A stretch of 64,000 nucleotides of DNA, taken from the NCBI RefSeq assembly GCF_000247695.1, contig NW_004624848.1:3794007-3858006 (forward strand), given 5' to 3'. Below the pieces are notes generated by a model, which worked only from the letters and a program-made list of their open reading frames with translations, ran no database searches and had not been told where the DNA came from. Of this stretch, positions 23,731-35,599 are shown piece after piece. Positions within the stretch are counted from its first letter, which is position 1. Every line of letters begins with the position of its first letter. A program made the position numbers and the translations under genes. Source of the DNA: Heterocephalus glaber. Its lineage: Eukaryota; Chordata; Mammalia; Rodentia; Bathyergidae.

Positions 23731-23819
23731 TTTTTTTTTTTTTTGGTACTGGGGATAGAACTCGGGACCTTGCACTGGGCGAGGCAGGCGGCAGAACCAC
23801 TGAGCTAAATCTCCGGCCC
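23731..23819 (-). repeat. tRNA-Ala-like SINE, antisense
   Basis: Poly-T of 14, ggtactggggatagaactcg, ctgagctaaatctccggccc. It lies 128 bp from the previous copy. Confidence 0.88.
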
Positions 23820-24112
23820 TAAAAGAAGTGAATTTTGATATCCTGCAGTATGGGAGGGAGGGCATATATCTTTTTGCTTATCTGTGAACACTTAACAACA
23901 CCTACAGTGTACCTCCTGGTTATAAGAAGAAAACCGTCCTGAAATGCACCTGTATTTGGATGAGGGTGTGGTGACGCCCCTACCGAGTCCCCGTGAAGCC
24001 TCGATTTCTGTAGCTGCCACCGTGAGCTTTGCAATTTCTACTGCAGAGCACACTGGACACGTCGAGAGCCTCCTGGAGGCGGGTGGGGTGCTGACCTCCT
24101 GTGTTCTTTCAG

Positions 24113-24313
24113 CACCCAGTGCTTGACGAGCCCATAGCGGAGGCCGTCTGTATTATTGCGGACACGGACAAGTGGAGTGTCCAGGTGGCCACGAGTCAGC
24201 GGAAAGTGACGGACAGCATGAAGCTGGGCCAGGACGTCCTGGTCTCCAGTCAGGTGTGCAGTTTACTTCAGTCCATTCTGCAGCTTCACAAGCTTCACCT
24301 CCCTGCTGATTTT
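24113..24313 (+). CDS. FNIP2: FNIP2 exon (probable exon 15)
   Basis: A 201-bp exon, 67 whole codons. The acceptor gttctttcag ends at 24112 and the donor gtaagt starts at 24314. It encodes [40 protein letters not shown] and ends HKLHLPADF. This is the strongly conserved C-terminal DENN-related domain, which contacts folliculin. It is flanked by antisense tRNA-type SINEs upstream (23519, 23731) and 86 bp downstream (24400). Confidence 0.96.
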
Positions 24314-24399
24314 GTAAGTATTTGTTCCCAAACGATAAAAGAAACAGCAAATATTTTCAACAACGTTCTGATAAAAATCATGAATTCAGATGTATGGTT

Positions 24400-24479
24400 C
24401 TTTTTGGTACCGGAGATCGAACTCAGGACCTTGCGGTTGCGGGGCAGGCGGCGGCACCACTGAGCTCAATCCCAGCCCC
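24400..24479 (-). repeat. tRNA-Ala-like SINE, antisense, near an exon donor
   Basis: ggtaccggagatcgaactca through ctgagctcaatcccagcccc. The flanking repeat cagatgta is at 24386 and 24479. It starts 86 bp after the donor of the exon ending at 24313. Confidence 0.88.
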
Positions 24480-27400
24480 AGATGTACTGTGTTTAATATG
24501 ACTGAAGGTCAGCACTCTAAAAATGGAGCACGTGACCTAAGAGCAGCAAGCAGGCAGATTGCAGTCACAGTGGCCTTCCTTGAAGTAGGTAGTGTAGGGC
24601 ACGCTGGGATCTTTTGCACAAGCACACAATAAAGTAAACGAGCATGGGGGGCGTGTAGCGGCCTCAGGTCCTCCGTGGAGACCACCAGAGCGTGGGAAGC
24701 TGGCCAGTTTCCAGAGTTCCCTGGTCTGCGCCATCCTGCCTGCAGTGTCAGGGTCGAGGCGGAAGCAGCTGTGGGGACACTTCCGGTTCCGAGGGGCTCT
24801 CCACCTGTGAGATGCTGTCAGTTGTTCTTTTCAAATGGGCTTTTTAAGATCACTTCCATAACGTTATTTTAAATGCAGCCACCAAGTAGAGCCTAGAAAG
24901 CCCCAGAAAATTAGCAGCTCTCCCCCGTCACTGTCACTGATACGTACAACAAATTCCTTTCCGTGAGTGTGGGTGGGAGGGGCTGACGCGTGCGCGGGTG
25001 GAGAGACTGGAACAGGCGATCTGTTCAGGAAGAAAGGGAGAGCGGTTTCAGAGGGAGCGGGGCGCAGGGCCAGGGTCTCCCGAGCGAGTGGGGCGCCGAC
25101 CTGTTCTCGCCCCACGCTTGGGGCCCCTTGCTGAGCAGAGCTCCGCACCCGCACCGGAACCTCTGGCCAGTTGCTCTCGAGAGGGACACGGGCTGCTTAA
25201 CAGCAAAGCAGGAAGTGAATACTAATGAAATATATTCATCGGCAACGAGTAGTTAGCTTCCTGGCTCTTACAGCCAGGTCTAAGGGATGCACACTCCTTG
25301 GACGTGGGGAGGAGTGGCGTGGCTTGAAGGAGGCACTCTGGACAGTGCCTGTCGTGGGGCAGTGGCAGTGCGGAGGGCAGGAAGGCGCTGCAGCTGGCTG
25401 GCTTCAGGCTGCTTTGCAGTAACCACTTGGGTGACGGTGGGTAATCCCGAGTGTCTGCACCTGGAGCAGAGCCTCAGCCTTCTGGTTTGTAGAATGAAGA
25501 TAATATAAGGGTATTGTGGGAACTCCCTGAAAATTATGGGTAATTTTAAACAGCCAAAGCGCCTGTCAACATGGGATACTTTAACAGCCAGGATGCATGC
25601 ATTGGTGGGTGTTGTGCATGCTTTCAAGTCATATTCCAAGGAGTACCACTTACAGACCTCTCAGCTGTGCAGATAAGGAGAAAGAACAGAATCTGTCCGC
25701 CGTGCCCTTGAAAATTAGGTAATTCACGCTGAAGCATTTGGTGGCAGAGTGGGCAACATTGTAAGCCCTCAGTAAACAGCTATTCTTGGTGTGTCACATA
25801 ATAACAATTAATTTCATCAAACAGCATTGCTGGTTTTAGAAACCGACAACCTTTTTCACTTAAGTCTTTATTCGGGCATTACACTGAGTTACTCCTGTAG
25901 GAAGTCTGCTCCAGGCTGGGTGAGGGACATTTGTGGACCGTCACGACCTCATTTTCTGTCCGACATTGGCTGGCAGATTCTCTGCTAGAAGAAGGCTGAG
26001 TTTTGCTGACTGAGCGGCTGGAATCTCCTTTTCTGCAAGAGAAAGAGGTGGATAGGCTTCATAGTTTTTATTGCTAGAAGTGTTTACTACACTTTTATAT
26101 TTCAGTCTATAATACATAGCTCTTTTGCATTCGACACCTTACCTCTTGTTATCAAAGACATAAACAACTAGAGCTGTTCCTTTTTGCTTTGTTTGAATAG
26201 AAGTATGTTTAACTACTTAATCATATGAATGATTTATTTAACATGAGAAAACCAAAATCAAAATTCTCCTGCAGTTGAAAACCCCTTTAAACATCACTTG
26301 AATGAAACGTGCATGAGTAGGAGAGTGGGTACAGACGGAGAAGAGAGCTGTTAAGATTTCAGAAGTTAAAATTGAACAAATCCATCTCAGGAATAAAATC
26401 CCAGAAAGAAGACTGGGAAAAACCCCAACAGAGTTCTGCTTAATAATCAAGAGCCTTTTAAAAAACTTTTTTCTACATGCTTTGATTTCCCATTTGGTAC
26501 ACATTCTTAGACTGGGGTTCTCTTTATTTCCATTTTGTGCAAACACTAAACATTGTTTTAAGATATAAAAGACCCAATACAATATGAATATTCTTTTTAA
26601 TATTTCATAACACTCTTATTAAAAACTTTGCATTTCATTCCATAAGGAACTGAAGTTTAACAGGCGATCTACCACAGCAGGTCTGCTTACTTGGGAGAAT
26701 GTTTCCAAGAGAATTGGTGAAATCCCCCTGGCCTTATTACCCAGTTACTAGGCAGTTGTGTTTTAACCACCTGACACAGTGCGTGTAAGATTTTGAGCCA
26801 GTGAGAAACTGAAAAGATCACATCTCTAATAGATACTTTTTCTGTGTCACTGATCAGCCCAGATGGTCAAGATCTGCATTTTCAAATGCATCTGTTACTC
26901 TTTACCTTGCAAATCACGAGGCTGGTGGTCTAGAAGAGAATCGTGCATGTGGTATCACCCTTGCCAAAGCTCTCAGGTGTCTCATGAAGACACCTGGGTG
27001 GCACTGCCTACCAAGTACAGAAGCTTTGCCACTGGTAAAAGCCACAGATAGCTGCTGTTCTGTAAGAGCTGGTGCTGCACAAGGTTCCCAGGGTAAAGAT
27101 GTCCCGAAAAGGAGGCTTGTGCTGTACTGTTATTAAAGATCTCGTTAAAGTACACTCTCAAAAGCAAGACTGAAGGTTCAGAATGACCCTGTTGTAGTAA
27201 TTCGATGCATGTACTGTGCATAGTCTGAGGTATAGCAAGAACAATAACAAAGATGTTTTTCTAAAATTACTTGTAACAAAGTACAATAGCTGTAAATAAT
27301 AGTAGAGTCACAGTCTCAAGACTCATTTAGCCAGAAGAATTACATCAGTAAAGAAGTGTTGACAGGGAAAATATCATTAGAAAGTTTTTTAAAAGCAGGG

Positions 27401-27655
27401 AAGTTTTGTATTTGTAGAATGATTTCAAGTATATAGAAATGCTTTTTTGTAAACAATAGAATGATAGTATATGAAAATCTTAATAGTTGTTTTACAGAGC
27501 CCTATTGTAGCTATTAGCGATGAGTTGGAAACGCCTGTAGTTTTTCAGTGTGTTTGGGAGGGGTGAGATTATAGCTGTGCAGGGGAAGATGCAGGAAGAG
27601 AACTCCTGTTCCTGAGCCCCGGCTGGCCTCATGGTGGCTGTCCTTGGCTTCGCAG
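24480..27655 (+). other. FNIP2 intron sequence
   Basis: Holds a GC-richer stretch about 24980-25200, a MIR-like fragment near 25420-25540 and AT-rich unique-looking DNA to 27650. No exon or other repeat is recognised. Confidence 0.6.
25420..25540 (+). repeat. MIR-like fragment
   Basis: agcctcagccttctggtttg followed by tagaatgaagataatataag has the order of a MIR core (cctcagtttcc...tgtaaaatgggataat). Confidence 0.5.
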
Positions 27656-27771
27656 TGCATCATGCATCTAGAAGACAGACTGCAGGAGCTGTACCTTAAA
27701 AGTAAGATGCTGTCCGAGTATCTCCGGGGACACACGCGCGTCCACGTGAAGGAGCTGGGTGTCGTGCTGGG
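27656..27771 (+). CDS. FNIP2: FNIP2 exon (probable exon 16)
   Basis: A 116-bp exon with acceptor cttcgcag ending at 27655 and donor gtgagt at 27772. It encodes [20 protein letters not shown] and then [19 protein letters not shown], with the last glycine codon split. This is almost invariant in FNIP1/FNIP2 proteins and forms the C-terminal end of the DENN-like fold. Confidence 0.95.
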
Positions 27772-29080
27772 GTGAGTTCTGTGATTGCTGCCGCTGCCTC
27801 TGCCGGCTGGGCCAGCCCTGGCCTCGCACCCCGACCTTCGGCCCTGGCCACCCCCATTAGGCCTGAGCAACCCTGGGGCTCTGAGAAACACGTGCCTTGT
27901 GTGGGAAGCCAGGTCTCACGCCTGGGAGCAGGGCGGAACTGCGGGCTGGGCCACCTCCTGTCAGTCTCCTCCCTGATTCCGTCACCCTCGGAAGGGAACA
28001 TTTAATCCCACTCTGTCTGTCCATCTCTAGTCACTCAGAGCGATGCCAAAGTTGCAAGCTGTCAGCTGGGCCTGGGCAGCTTGTGTTTACCTCTTGCTTC
28101 CTGGAGGAGGCGTCACAGCACCTCCCCGTGCCCAGGCCTGCAGGTGGGCCCTGCTCTTCTGTCCCCGGAAGCTGCCTGCGGGTGGGGACAACTGCACCGC
28201 CCCCCTGCGCTCCCAGATGACCCGTCTTCCAGAGGGTGGAGCCATAAGTCTGTGGGGTTCTGCATTGTTTTATTCTGCTTCATTTATTAATAGAGAAGCA
28301 AAAAAAAAGACAAGACACTGTGTCTTTGGGGAACTGTCACTTTCTTCACCCAGGATAAGGGTTCCCTAACTTGGAAAAGAAATGCTGTGTTTATATTGTC
28401 AACTTTCAGTTCTCTACCAAGCCTGCTAATCAGAACATGATTTTATTCAGCCCTTTGCCTTCTCATCACACATGGCTCCTTTCACACCCAGCGTGTGACT
28501 GACTGTTTTGTTTGGCTCTTAGCATTTCCTAGCATACATTTTTTTCTTATGTACTTCATTTACAGAATATTTTCCCTTTTTGAGGCATTTGCTTTGCAGT
28601 TAACTTGCAGTGAGGTCTTTGTTATCTTTCCCTCTTAGTTTTTGTCTTTGTTTCCAGCCCCATCGTCCTGCCTCCCTGGTCTTCTCACTGCTGGGTATGG
28701 TGGTCTTTCCACTTGTGGAACTTTGCAGGTGTCGGTCAGCCCCAGTCTGAGTCTGAGCGCAGTTGTAAGGGCTTGCCTGCCCTTGGCCCTGGTCTCCAGG
28801 TCTTGGGTCCGTTACTGGTGGAGGAGCCCTGTCCTTCTCCCTCCTTCCACAGGCCAGCAGCACAGAGGGAGTAGATAATGCCTTGTCCTGTGAAGTAGAC
28901 CTGTCTGTAGCATCACTGGAAGAAGAGTAGAAAACTCACCAAGTAATCCCAGCTTCCATTTTATTTAATTTTAAATTTTAATTTTTGGGATTCAAATGAA
29001 AGAATAGGATATGTTGCCCTGAAACAGTGTGGTTTAAGTTTTTTCTCCCCAACATCTGGCCAGACAACACACCACTCTCT

Positions 29081-29168
29081 TCTTTTTTTGGAGGGGGGTG
29101 CTGGGAATTGATCTCAGGACCTCATGCTTGCCAGGCAGGCGCTGCCTTGCTGAGGTACATCCCCAGCT
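29081..29168 (-). repeat. ID/tRNA-type SINE, antisense
   Basis: gtgctgggaattgatctcag, gacctcatgcttgccaggca, gaggtacatccccagctc. It is in the last FNIP2 intron. Confidence 0.75.
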
Positions 29169-29541
29169 CTACCTCTGCTTCTAAGAGAGGCTGCCGAGAC
29201 TGTGTCCATCTGAAGCTCTTAGAAAGCGGGGAGAATACGGGCTTCTCCCCGGGGCTCTCAGTCCTGTAAGCTGCTGGGACAAGTCCTCAAGGTCTTGGGG
29301 AGAGGTGGGCACCAGCACTCCCTGACAGTGCAGAGCCAGCGTGGTTTCAGGAATGTTGGCTGGGAGGGTGAGGAGACCACGGGGAAGCAGTCACATGAGG
29401 GCCCGGCAGAGTTCCACACGTAAGATGGACCAGCTGCTACAGGCAGGGCAGCTCACCGTCCACACAAGTGCAGCTCACTTCCAGCCTGCTCCCAGCGGCC
29501 TCCTTGGGTGGTGTCTAAGATATTTTACTGTCTTCTGATTG

Positions 29542-29554
29542 CCCCCCCCCCCCC
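29542..29554 (+). repeat. C13 homopolymer
   Basis: Thirteen consecutive C's directly beside the antisense dimeric SINE; prone to length errors. Confidence 0.9.
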
Positions 29555-29697
29555 GGTGCCCCAGTACTTGGGATTGAACCCAGGGCTTTTGCACTGAACT
29601 ACATATCCTAAGCTCCTTTGTATTTTGAGAGATTTGCTAAGTTCCCTGGGCTGGGCTTGAACTTGTGATCCTCCTGACTCAGTCTCCCAGTTTTTCA
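29555..29697 (-). repeat. B1-dID-like SINE, antisense
   Basis: ID part (cagtacttgggattgaaccc, gcactgaactacatatccta) followed by B1 part (ttgagagatttgctaagttc, gggcttgaacttgtgatcct, cctgactcagtctcccag). Confidence 0.75.
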
Positions 29698-29799
29698 TGA
29701 GTTTAAAATAATGATGTAGCAAGCTTGTTACCTAGAAATAATACTTGACTATAAAATCATGCTATTTTAAAGTCATGTTCTTTTGTTTCTGATGTCCAG

Positions 29800-29878
29800 G
29801 ATTGAATCTAATGACCTGCCTCTGTTGACTGCTATCGCCAGCACACATTCTCCTCATGTGGCTCAAATACTACTATAA
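29800..29878 (+). CDS. FNIP2: FNIP2 terminal coding exon (probable exon 17) with stop codon
   Basis: The acceptor gatgtccag ends at 29799; g completes glycine and the frame reads [20 protein letters not shown] then AQILL and a TAA stop at 29876-29878. The 25 residues and the position of the stop match the end of the FNIP2 family. The only visible difference from the human protein is conservative. Confidence 0.95.
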
Positions 29879-31831
29879 GCTAAAGCTCAGGACACTTCTT
29901 CCTTGGAAGAAGAAAAATTCTCAGCTGCAAGAGAAAGGAATAAGCTCTCTGGACGTCCAGCGTGAGAAGAGCAAGCAGAAACCATTCCGCTGTGTGTCTT
30001 GCACTGTTGCTTTCAGGTGGATGCTTATTGGAAGACTTATGTTGGCACGGCACAGTGGCATTTGTGACTTCAGGAGGCCTTTCTGCCTTTCGTTCCCATG
30101 ACTCAGCAGAGCCAGCCTGCTGGCGGAGGGGCACAGCACTACAGAGCGCTCGCTGCCGCGCTGCCAGGCGGGGCGAGGGGCGAGGGGCACTGTGTCATTC
30201 TAGCAGCAGCGCCCAGCAGGCGGGTGCTGCACACGAGCCGGGCGGGCGCGCTGTTCTAGAGACCGCGGTCCTCAGGCCAGGCGGGAAAGCCATGCCACTG
30301 GCCACTGCCCCCAGCTCTGGCTGCAGCAGCTGCCGTGGGGAACAGAGGGTGCTGGGGCGCTGTCCCCTTTCTGTTCAGTTTACTTGACTCAGGTGCAACC
30401 ACAGGGAGTCAGAGATGGAGCACTGGTGCGAGGTCTGTATCTTGGGGAGAGGCGCTCAGCAGAGGACTGCAGGGAGGGGAGGGCTCCCGCCGGCCACCCC
30501 TTCCTGTGAGCGCTGCCGAGGACCAGGCTGTTTGAGGCACGGCTGGCTGGGTGGGAGCGAGGTCTGCAGCAGTTCCTTCGCATATTTCAGACAATCCATA
30601 TCTGATCTGGATTTTTACATTATCACCTCTGCACCTTCTGATTCCTATGTCCTTTTCAAAATGACTTTACAGAATTTCACTTGACCGTCATATAAAGCTT
30701 ACCAAAGTGAAGAATTATTGTTCTAGTTCACTTCTAAAAACCTTAATTTTCTGTTACCATAAAGAGACTTGGTTTGCTGACCATGAAACAGACTGTGTGC
30801 TCACCTCTAGAGTAGAGTGGAAGACTTTTAACCTCTGACTGCGGAAAGGCAGGAGCAGTGGTAAAGCCAGCTGCTGCCGCACTTCATGTGTCCCTGGCCT
30901 TGAGAACAGGAGGGAGCTCTCGGGGGGAGCTGGCTGGCTGATGGAGCCATGAGTGACATAAGTCTGTCTCTGTTCTTTCGCGAATACAAGTCCGTTGTTG
31001 ATGCGTGAGTCGGCCAGCTGCCCGGGAGGCAGGCAGCGCTGAGGACCAGGCAGAGCTGTTCCCCCTCCGCCCGCTAAGAAGAGGTCAGTGGGTGCCCCAA
31101 GGCCTGTAAGATTTTTAAATTTTCTTTGACGTCTTTCACAAAATCGAAGTTTCCCTTTCTTTTGAATCTTTGCTGTTGTGCCTGAGGGAGAGAACGCACC
31201 CTCCCTGGGTCCTGCCCCCGGCATCTGCTTTCCCTTCTGTGTGAATAAGCAGGTGGCAGCCTTTCCCTTGGTCCGGTCTGCACCGCCCAGCGCATTCCCT
31301 TGTTTACACCTGTGGGCACTTTGCCTCGTTCAGAGGAAAGGACAGGATACAGACTCACTTCTGTTCTGTTCAGGTGTGTACCCAGGAGCATGTGAAATTA
31401 GCCCCATCCAGGGGAAACTGACTTTAACCGGCTGATTCTCAACTCCATGTACAAAATATTTAGCCCAGACCTTCAACCGGAGAAAACTGGCCCCTAGAGT
31501 GTTGTTCCGGACTGCCCTGGGGAGAAGCTGGCAGGAGCTGCTCTCGGTCACAGTGGGGTTTGCCTCGGTGGTGGGATTCCAGTCAGAGCCTGATCCTCAG
31601 GTCTGTTACCTGTGAAACAGACCGGGAATGCTGCTGCCCCTGTAGCCCTCCTCTGAACCCTGCCGTTCACATTTTCTTTGTTTAAATTCAACCTCTTCCC
31701 AAAAGTGAGAGAGAATCCTCATGGACTTGTGTCGAGATGCGCCTGCTGCTCCTCCACACACCTGGGTTCCATCCACCTTGGCCGCTGGGCCAGAAAGGGA
31801 CTTGCTCTCCCCCGTGCCCACCGTGCGATAA

Positions 31832-31837
31832 AATAAA
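31832..31837 (+). terminator. Candidate proximal polyadenylation signal AATAAA
   Basis: An AATAAA hexamer lies in an A-rich run about 1.95 kb after the FNIP2 stop. No clear GU-rich element follows at once, so use is uncertain. Confidence 0.3.
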
Positions 31838-32899
31838 AATCAAAAAAATAAGAAATCTACCTCAGTTGACAGATTCGACCTCTAGGGTTTTTTTCAACTT
31901 GTGAGTCTTACCTGTTGAGTGGAACTTTCGCAGCGTCTTGCTTTTCTGAGCAAGCTAGCGAGGCACAACAGAGCAGAAGGACTTCAGTCACTGTGATGGG
32001 CCTCTCCTAGCATATTGCAGTTTTATTTTTAACAAACTGATAAGTGATATGAATGTAAAGGTAATTGTGCGCATTTTAAACACGACAATGAAAATTTAAA
32101 ATGTAGCTTCCAGACTTGTGCATAATTCCAAAGTATTTTATTTTTATCAGTGTTAAATAGCTTTTTGTACAGGCTTCAATCCATTTTTCTGAAATGTGCT
32201 GTTTTTTAATGAAAGTAACTATAATCTTTTCACATCCCATGGAACTGCTGTTTACACATTGCAACTTTTTAAACTTAACCATATTTTTCCGAATTAACTT
32301 TTTTGGAGGGAGGAAATTCCCCACTTGCTAAATGATACTAAACTGTCGTTTGGGCTCTTATAATTAGGTCCTCAGATTTTATAAAAGGGTAGTCTGTAGC
32401 TTTCTAGGTTCTTCACTAACTAAAGTTGGTTGTACATAAATAATAGAGTGACACCCAAAATCTTTTAAATATCTGGGTTTTCCACTAGCGACATAGCGTG
32501 GAGAGTATTTTGTTCATGCATACTTTAGCCATTAAATTGGACACATCTTGAGCTTCTCTTAGTTAATGCGAACCGTTTGTTTTTTTTTATTGTACTTGAG
32601 ACAGGATATTTTAATATAATTTTTGCCTAAATCAAACAGCCCACTCTAAATGTTAATTTTTAAATGTCAGACTTTGGTGAGCCATCTCTTTGGGAAGTAA
32701 GATTACAGTATGCTTAATTTTCAGTGGTGGCTAAAGACAAAATTCTGGGATTTGTTACTATTAAAGCTTCATTAAGAGAAATTGATAGAGACTTTCTATT
32801 TTTTGATCAACTGAATGGATACCAATGTCAGTGTATGGGAAACTTTTCTTAAAACTTGTTCATGTATTCTTTTGATCCATTTTCTGTGGCATTTGGTGC

Positions 32900-32905
32900 A
32901 ATAAA
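32900..32905 (+). terminator. FNIP2: Probable distal polyadenylation signal AATAAA of FNIP2
   Basis: The AATAAA is followed after about 25 bases by a U/GU-rich stretch (ttttctggtg, then gatctgtttgtt), a good cleavage-site arrangement. Cleavage is expected near 32920-32930. It is the last strong hexamer before repeats resume. Confidence 0.6.
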
Positions 32906-33731
32906 CCTTTGGAATTTATCTTGAACATTTTCTGGTGCAGCATATGATCTGTTTGTTACCTTTAATTGAGTACGGAGTCTCCCTTAACAATAACTCATGG
33001 AGAAACGAGGTTATTACACATAGTAGTGGCTCTCGGCAGGCTTTGGAAACGTGCGGGCATCTTGGTTGGTTGTGCAGTTGAGGCCAGTGGTGTGGACCAG
33101 GGCTGACAGGCGAGATGTCCCGCAGCAAGTGGACATCAGGGCCAGTGCCTGTGTGACCTTGGAATGCCGCTGGACATTCGTGTGGGTGAAAACCTGATTA
33201 ATTATCTAAGCCGAGAACTGAGTTCTGTACGTAAGAGGACAATGTTACATGATTTTAGTGTAGGCATGTTTCAGAATGCACCCGTTAACTCTACACACTG
33301 AGGGAAGATTGACTTTGTAAGGATTGTAGCAGGAATTGGTTACTTGGTCTTTACCAAGAGCTGATGTACTGTTTGGAAAACTCCGTTCCCAGCAGCAACT
33401 GATGTGGAACTGCCCGTCTGCGCGCGGAGCCTCTGCTCCTGGGCTTGAGCATGGCCCACTTCCCGGCACCTCCTGATCCGGCGCCCTAAAATGTAGGCAC
33501 TGGAATATGCATTGCTACATGGCATTTTAAATGGTGCAACTGGGAACTATTGATTTGTGATAGACTGTGTATGCAAGTCATACTGTTAATGAATTTTATC
33601 ATAAAGGGGCCACTATAAAATATTTGCTATGGAAAGAGGTGAGTTACAGCACTGTACTTGGTCAGAGGAAGTGGTACTGTTAAGCATGCCTTGTCCTGTT
33701 GCGATGCCTGCTGTTTCGTTGCCTGAAAGAC

Positions 33732-33773
33732 CGTAGGGAGACGTCAGGTGTTCGTAGGGAGATGTCAGGTGTT
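33732..33773. repeat. 21-bp tandem duplication
   Basis: cgtagggagacgtcaggtgtt and its neighbour differ at one base (c/t). Confidence 0.9.
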
Positions 33774-33959
33774 GTCTCCTGCATGAAGGCCATAGACACA
33801 CACAGGCGCTGCCTGGAGTGTGTCACCCCCTTTCATCCCCACACCAGGTGACACAGGGACTGGGTGCTGAGGTCTCTCATTGATGAGGCCACAGGGCTCA
33901 GACACTTGGTGGAACCCAGTCTGGGTGTGCTACGAAGGCGTGTTGGATGAGATCAGTAT

Positions 33960-34100
33960 TTCAATCGGAAGGCCCTGGGTAAAGTAGATTACCCTCCCCA
34001 ATGTGGGTGGGCCTAACCAGCCAGTTGGAGGACTTAGGGGAGAAGGACAGACTCCCCCGGGAAGAGGGAATCCTGCTTCTGATGCACACACACAGATGCA
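33960..34100 (+). repeat. Old interspersed repeat-like segment, family not assigned
   Basis: agattaccctccccaatgtg, ggtgggcctaaccagccagt and ttggaggacttaggggagaa recall a widespread mammalian repeat, but I cannot name the family from memory with certainty. Confidence 0.35.
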
Positions 34101-34839
34101 CGCACGCTGGTTCATCGCTTCTGCTTCTCTGGTGCTCCCGACTGATAGAGTGTGGAGAGGCCCACCTGGTGATACTTCTGTTCGCTCCCAGTGCCCTCTA
34201 ACAAAGATCTTTCACACGGTCAGTAGCACAGAGTCCCCTGGGGCCTGCGTACCAGCCAGTCTCCCAGTATGTGCTGCGAAGAAGAGCTGGGAAATAGTGA
34301 AGTTGGAAACAACCGCTTGAGGTAAGAAGGGAGGCGCTAACTGCTAAAAGGGGCCGAAGGAGGTTCCCTTCCTGTGAAGACTCGCTCACAGCTGCAGGTT
34401 AGTCTCAGGGTCTGCATCTCCCTGTCCGACCATCAGGTAGTGCCTCTTTCTCATGTTCAGGTCTTCATCTATTGAGTTTTTCTACTCAAAGTGTTAGAAA
34501 CAGTTCACCCCTATCAGTCCTGTCTCACCATCCTGTTTCTCCTCCTTTGACAGCTGAGCGCTTTCTGGAGTCCACTTGGCCTTTGCTGCTTTGCCCCAGT
34601 CACTGCTCCCCGTGTGCGCTGTTGAAACCCCTCCCTATTTCTTACTGAAATGTCCTCCGAACTCACCTTGCTTTCAGAGCAAACTGTCTAATCAGGTCTC
34701 TTCCGGCTGATGTCTAAATCTTTCTAAAATAAAAATTGCATCCTGTCCCCCGTGTTCTAGTCCAGCAAAACCCAAATGCCTTTGTGTTGTGTACACAGAT
34801 GTCCAGCTGCTATCTGTTCCCCAGCCAGATCTTCTTCTT

Positions 34840-34950
34840 AGGTTGGCCAGGCTGACTCCACACTCCTGGGCTGAAGCGAGCCTCCTGCCTGCTTCAGCCT
34901 CCCAGGTAGCTGGGACTACAGGCCTTCAGCACCACACCTGACACCTCTGC
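34840..34950 (-). repeat. B1/7SL-type SINE, antisense
   Basis: ggttggccaggctgactcca, gcttcagcctcccaggtagc, tgggactacaggccttcagc. Confidence 0.7.
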
Positions 34951-35599
34951 ACACGTTAACCAGCCATCCTGTGTGAAGTACCTTCCCCGGACGTTCTGTT
35001 AACGTGGTCTTTGGCCTGTGAATCTGTTCTCCCCATTCTCCCTCGTCCCTTTTCCCCATCAGTTGCCTCCTGTTCCTAGCTCAAAATTCAATTCATTGTC
35101 ACCTTGCTGATTGCAAGGTTTGCAGACCTGCAGCAGTGAGCTGCACTGCCTGGAGACAGTCGCTGGCCCACCCCAGGCCTGCTGAGCACTGTCTGTATCT
35201 TACTCCGCCCCCACCTTGTTCACATGCGCATTAAGAGTTGAGAAGACCACTCCTCCTTGAAGTCAAAATGAGAGGGTGGGAAGGGGAGGAAAGCGGACAC
35301 TGAGCAGTGAGCACATCTCCAAGAAATGAATGGAAGTGGACGGTGCCAAAGGTGAAATGCCAATCAATTTCACAACATTTACAGAGCTGTCACTTGTGTG
35401 GAGAAAAACTTAACAAAAACCAAGAAAGGAAAATAACATGGAGTAGAAGACAGAACTTGAGACATCTTGTGATTTTTAAAGAGAGAAATTGGTCAAGATG
35501 GATAGTTCAGAGATTTTCTTGATTGAATTCTAGAAATATTTTAACAGCATTTTAAGCAAATGTGTACAAGATTGTATATACTATTAAATATCATAAATT

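Larger units (their letters stand above)
13507..24112 (+). other. Largest FNIP2 intron in the window (10.6 kb)
   Basis: No exon is recognised. 13550-14720 is GC-rich without repeats I can name. 14800-16000 and 16560-17300 are AT-rich unique-looking DNA. 20900-22080 and 22840-23480 carry no feature I can identify. Named repeats and the CpG-rich block 19780-20410 are listed separately. Confidence 0.6.
1..32930 (+). other. FNIP2: FNIP2 gene, 3' part (window starts inside an intron)
   Basis: Nine plus-strand exons match the C-terminal part of folliculin-interacting protein 2. The exon lengths (202, 89, 147, 170, 1333, 157, 201, 116 and 79 bp to the stop) sum to 2494 bp and keep one frame with no internal stop, giving about 830 residues of a protein that is about 1114 residues in human. 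All eight introns are GT-AG (272, 2342, 89, 4252, 700, 10606, 3342 and 2028 bp). FNIP2 binds folliculin (FLCN); the FLCN-FNIP complex sits on lysosomes and is the GTPase-activating protein for RagC/D, and it also binds AMPK and HSP90. Its other names include FNIPL and MAPO1. Conserved residues distinguish it from FNIP1, but that comparison is from memory. Missing upstream exons are expected before the window. Confidence 0.95.
29879..32930 (+). other. FNIP2: FNIP2 3' untranslated region (probable extent)
   Basis: Sequence after the stop is free of recognised SINEs or LINEs for about 3 kb, in contrast to flanking DNA, and changes from GC-rich (about 30100-30550) to AT-rich (about 31980-32900). 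This repeat-poor character and a canonical signal near 32900 suggest a long 3' UTR. The end is inferred, not shown by transcript data. Confidence 0.65.

Noticed and set aside
26863..27230. Possible processed pseudogene fragment
   Set aside because: The open frame is short, and I could not identify a parent gene, poly-A tail or target duplication.
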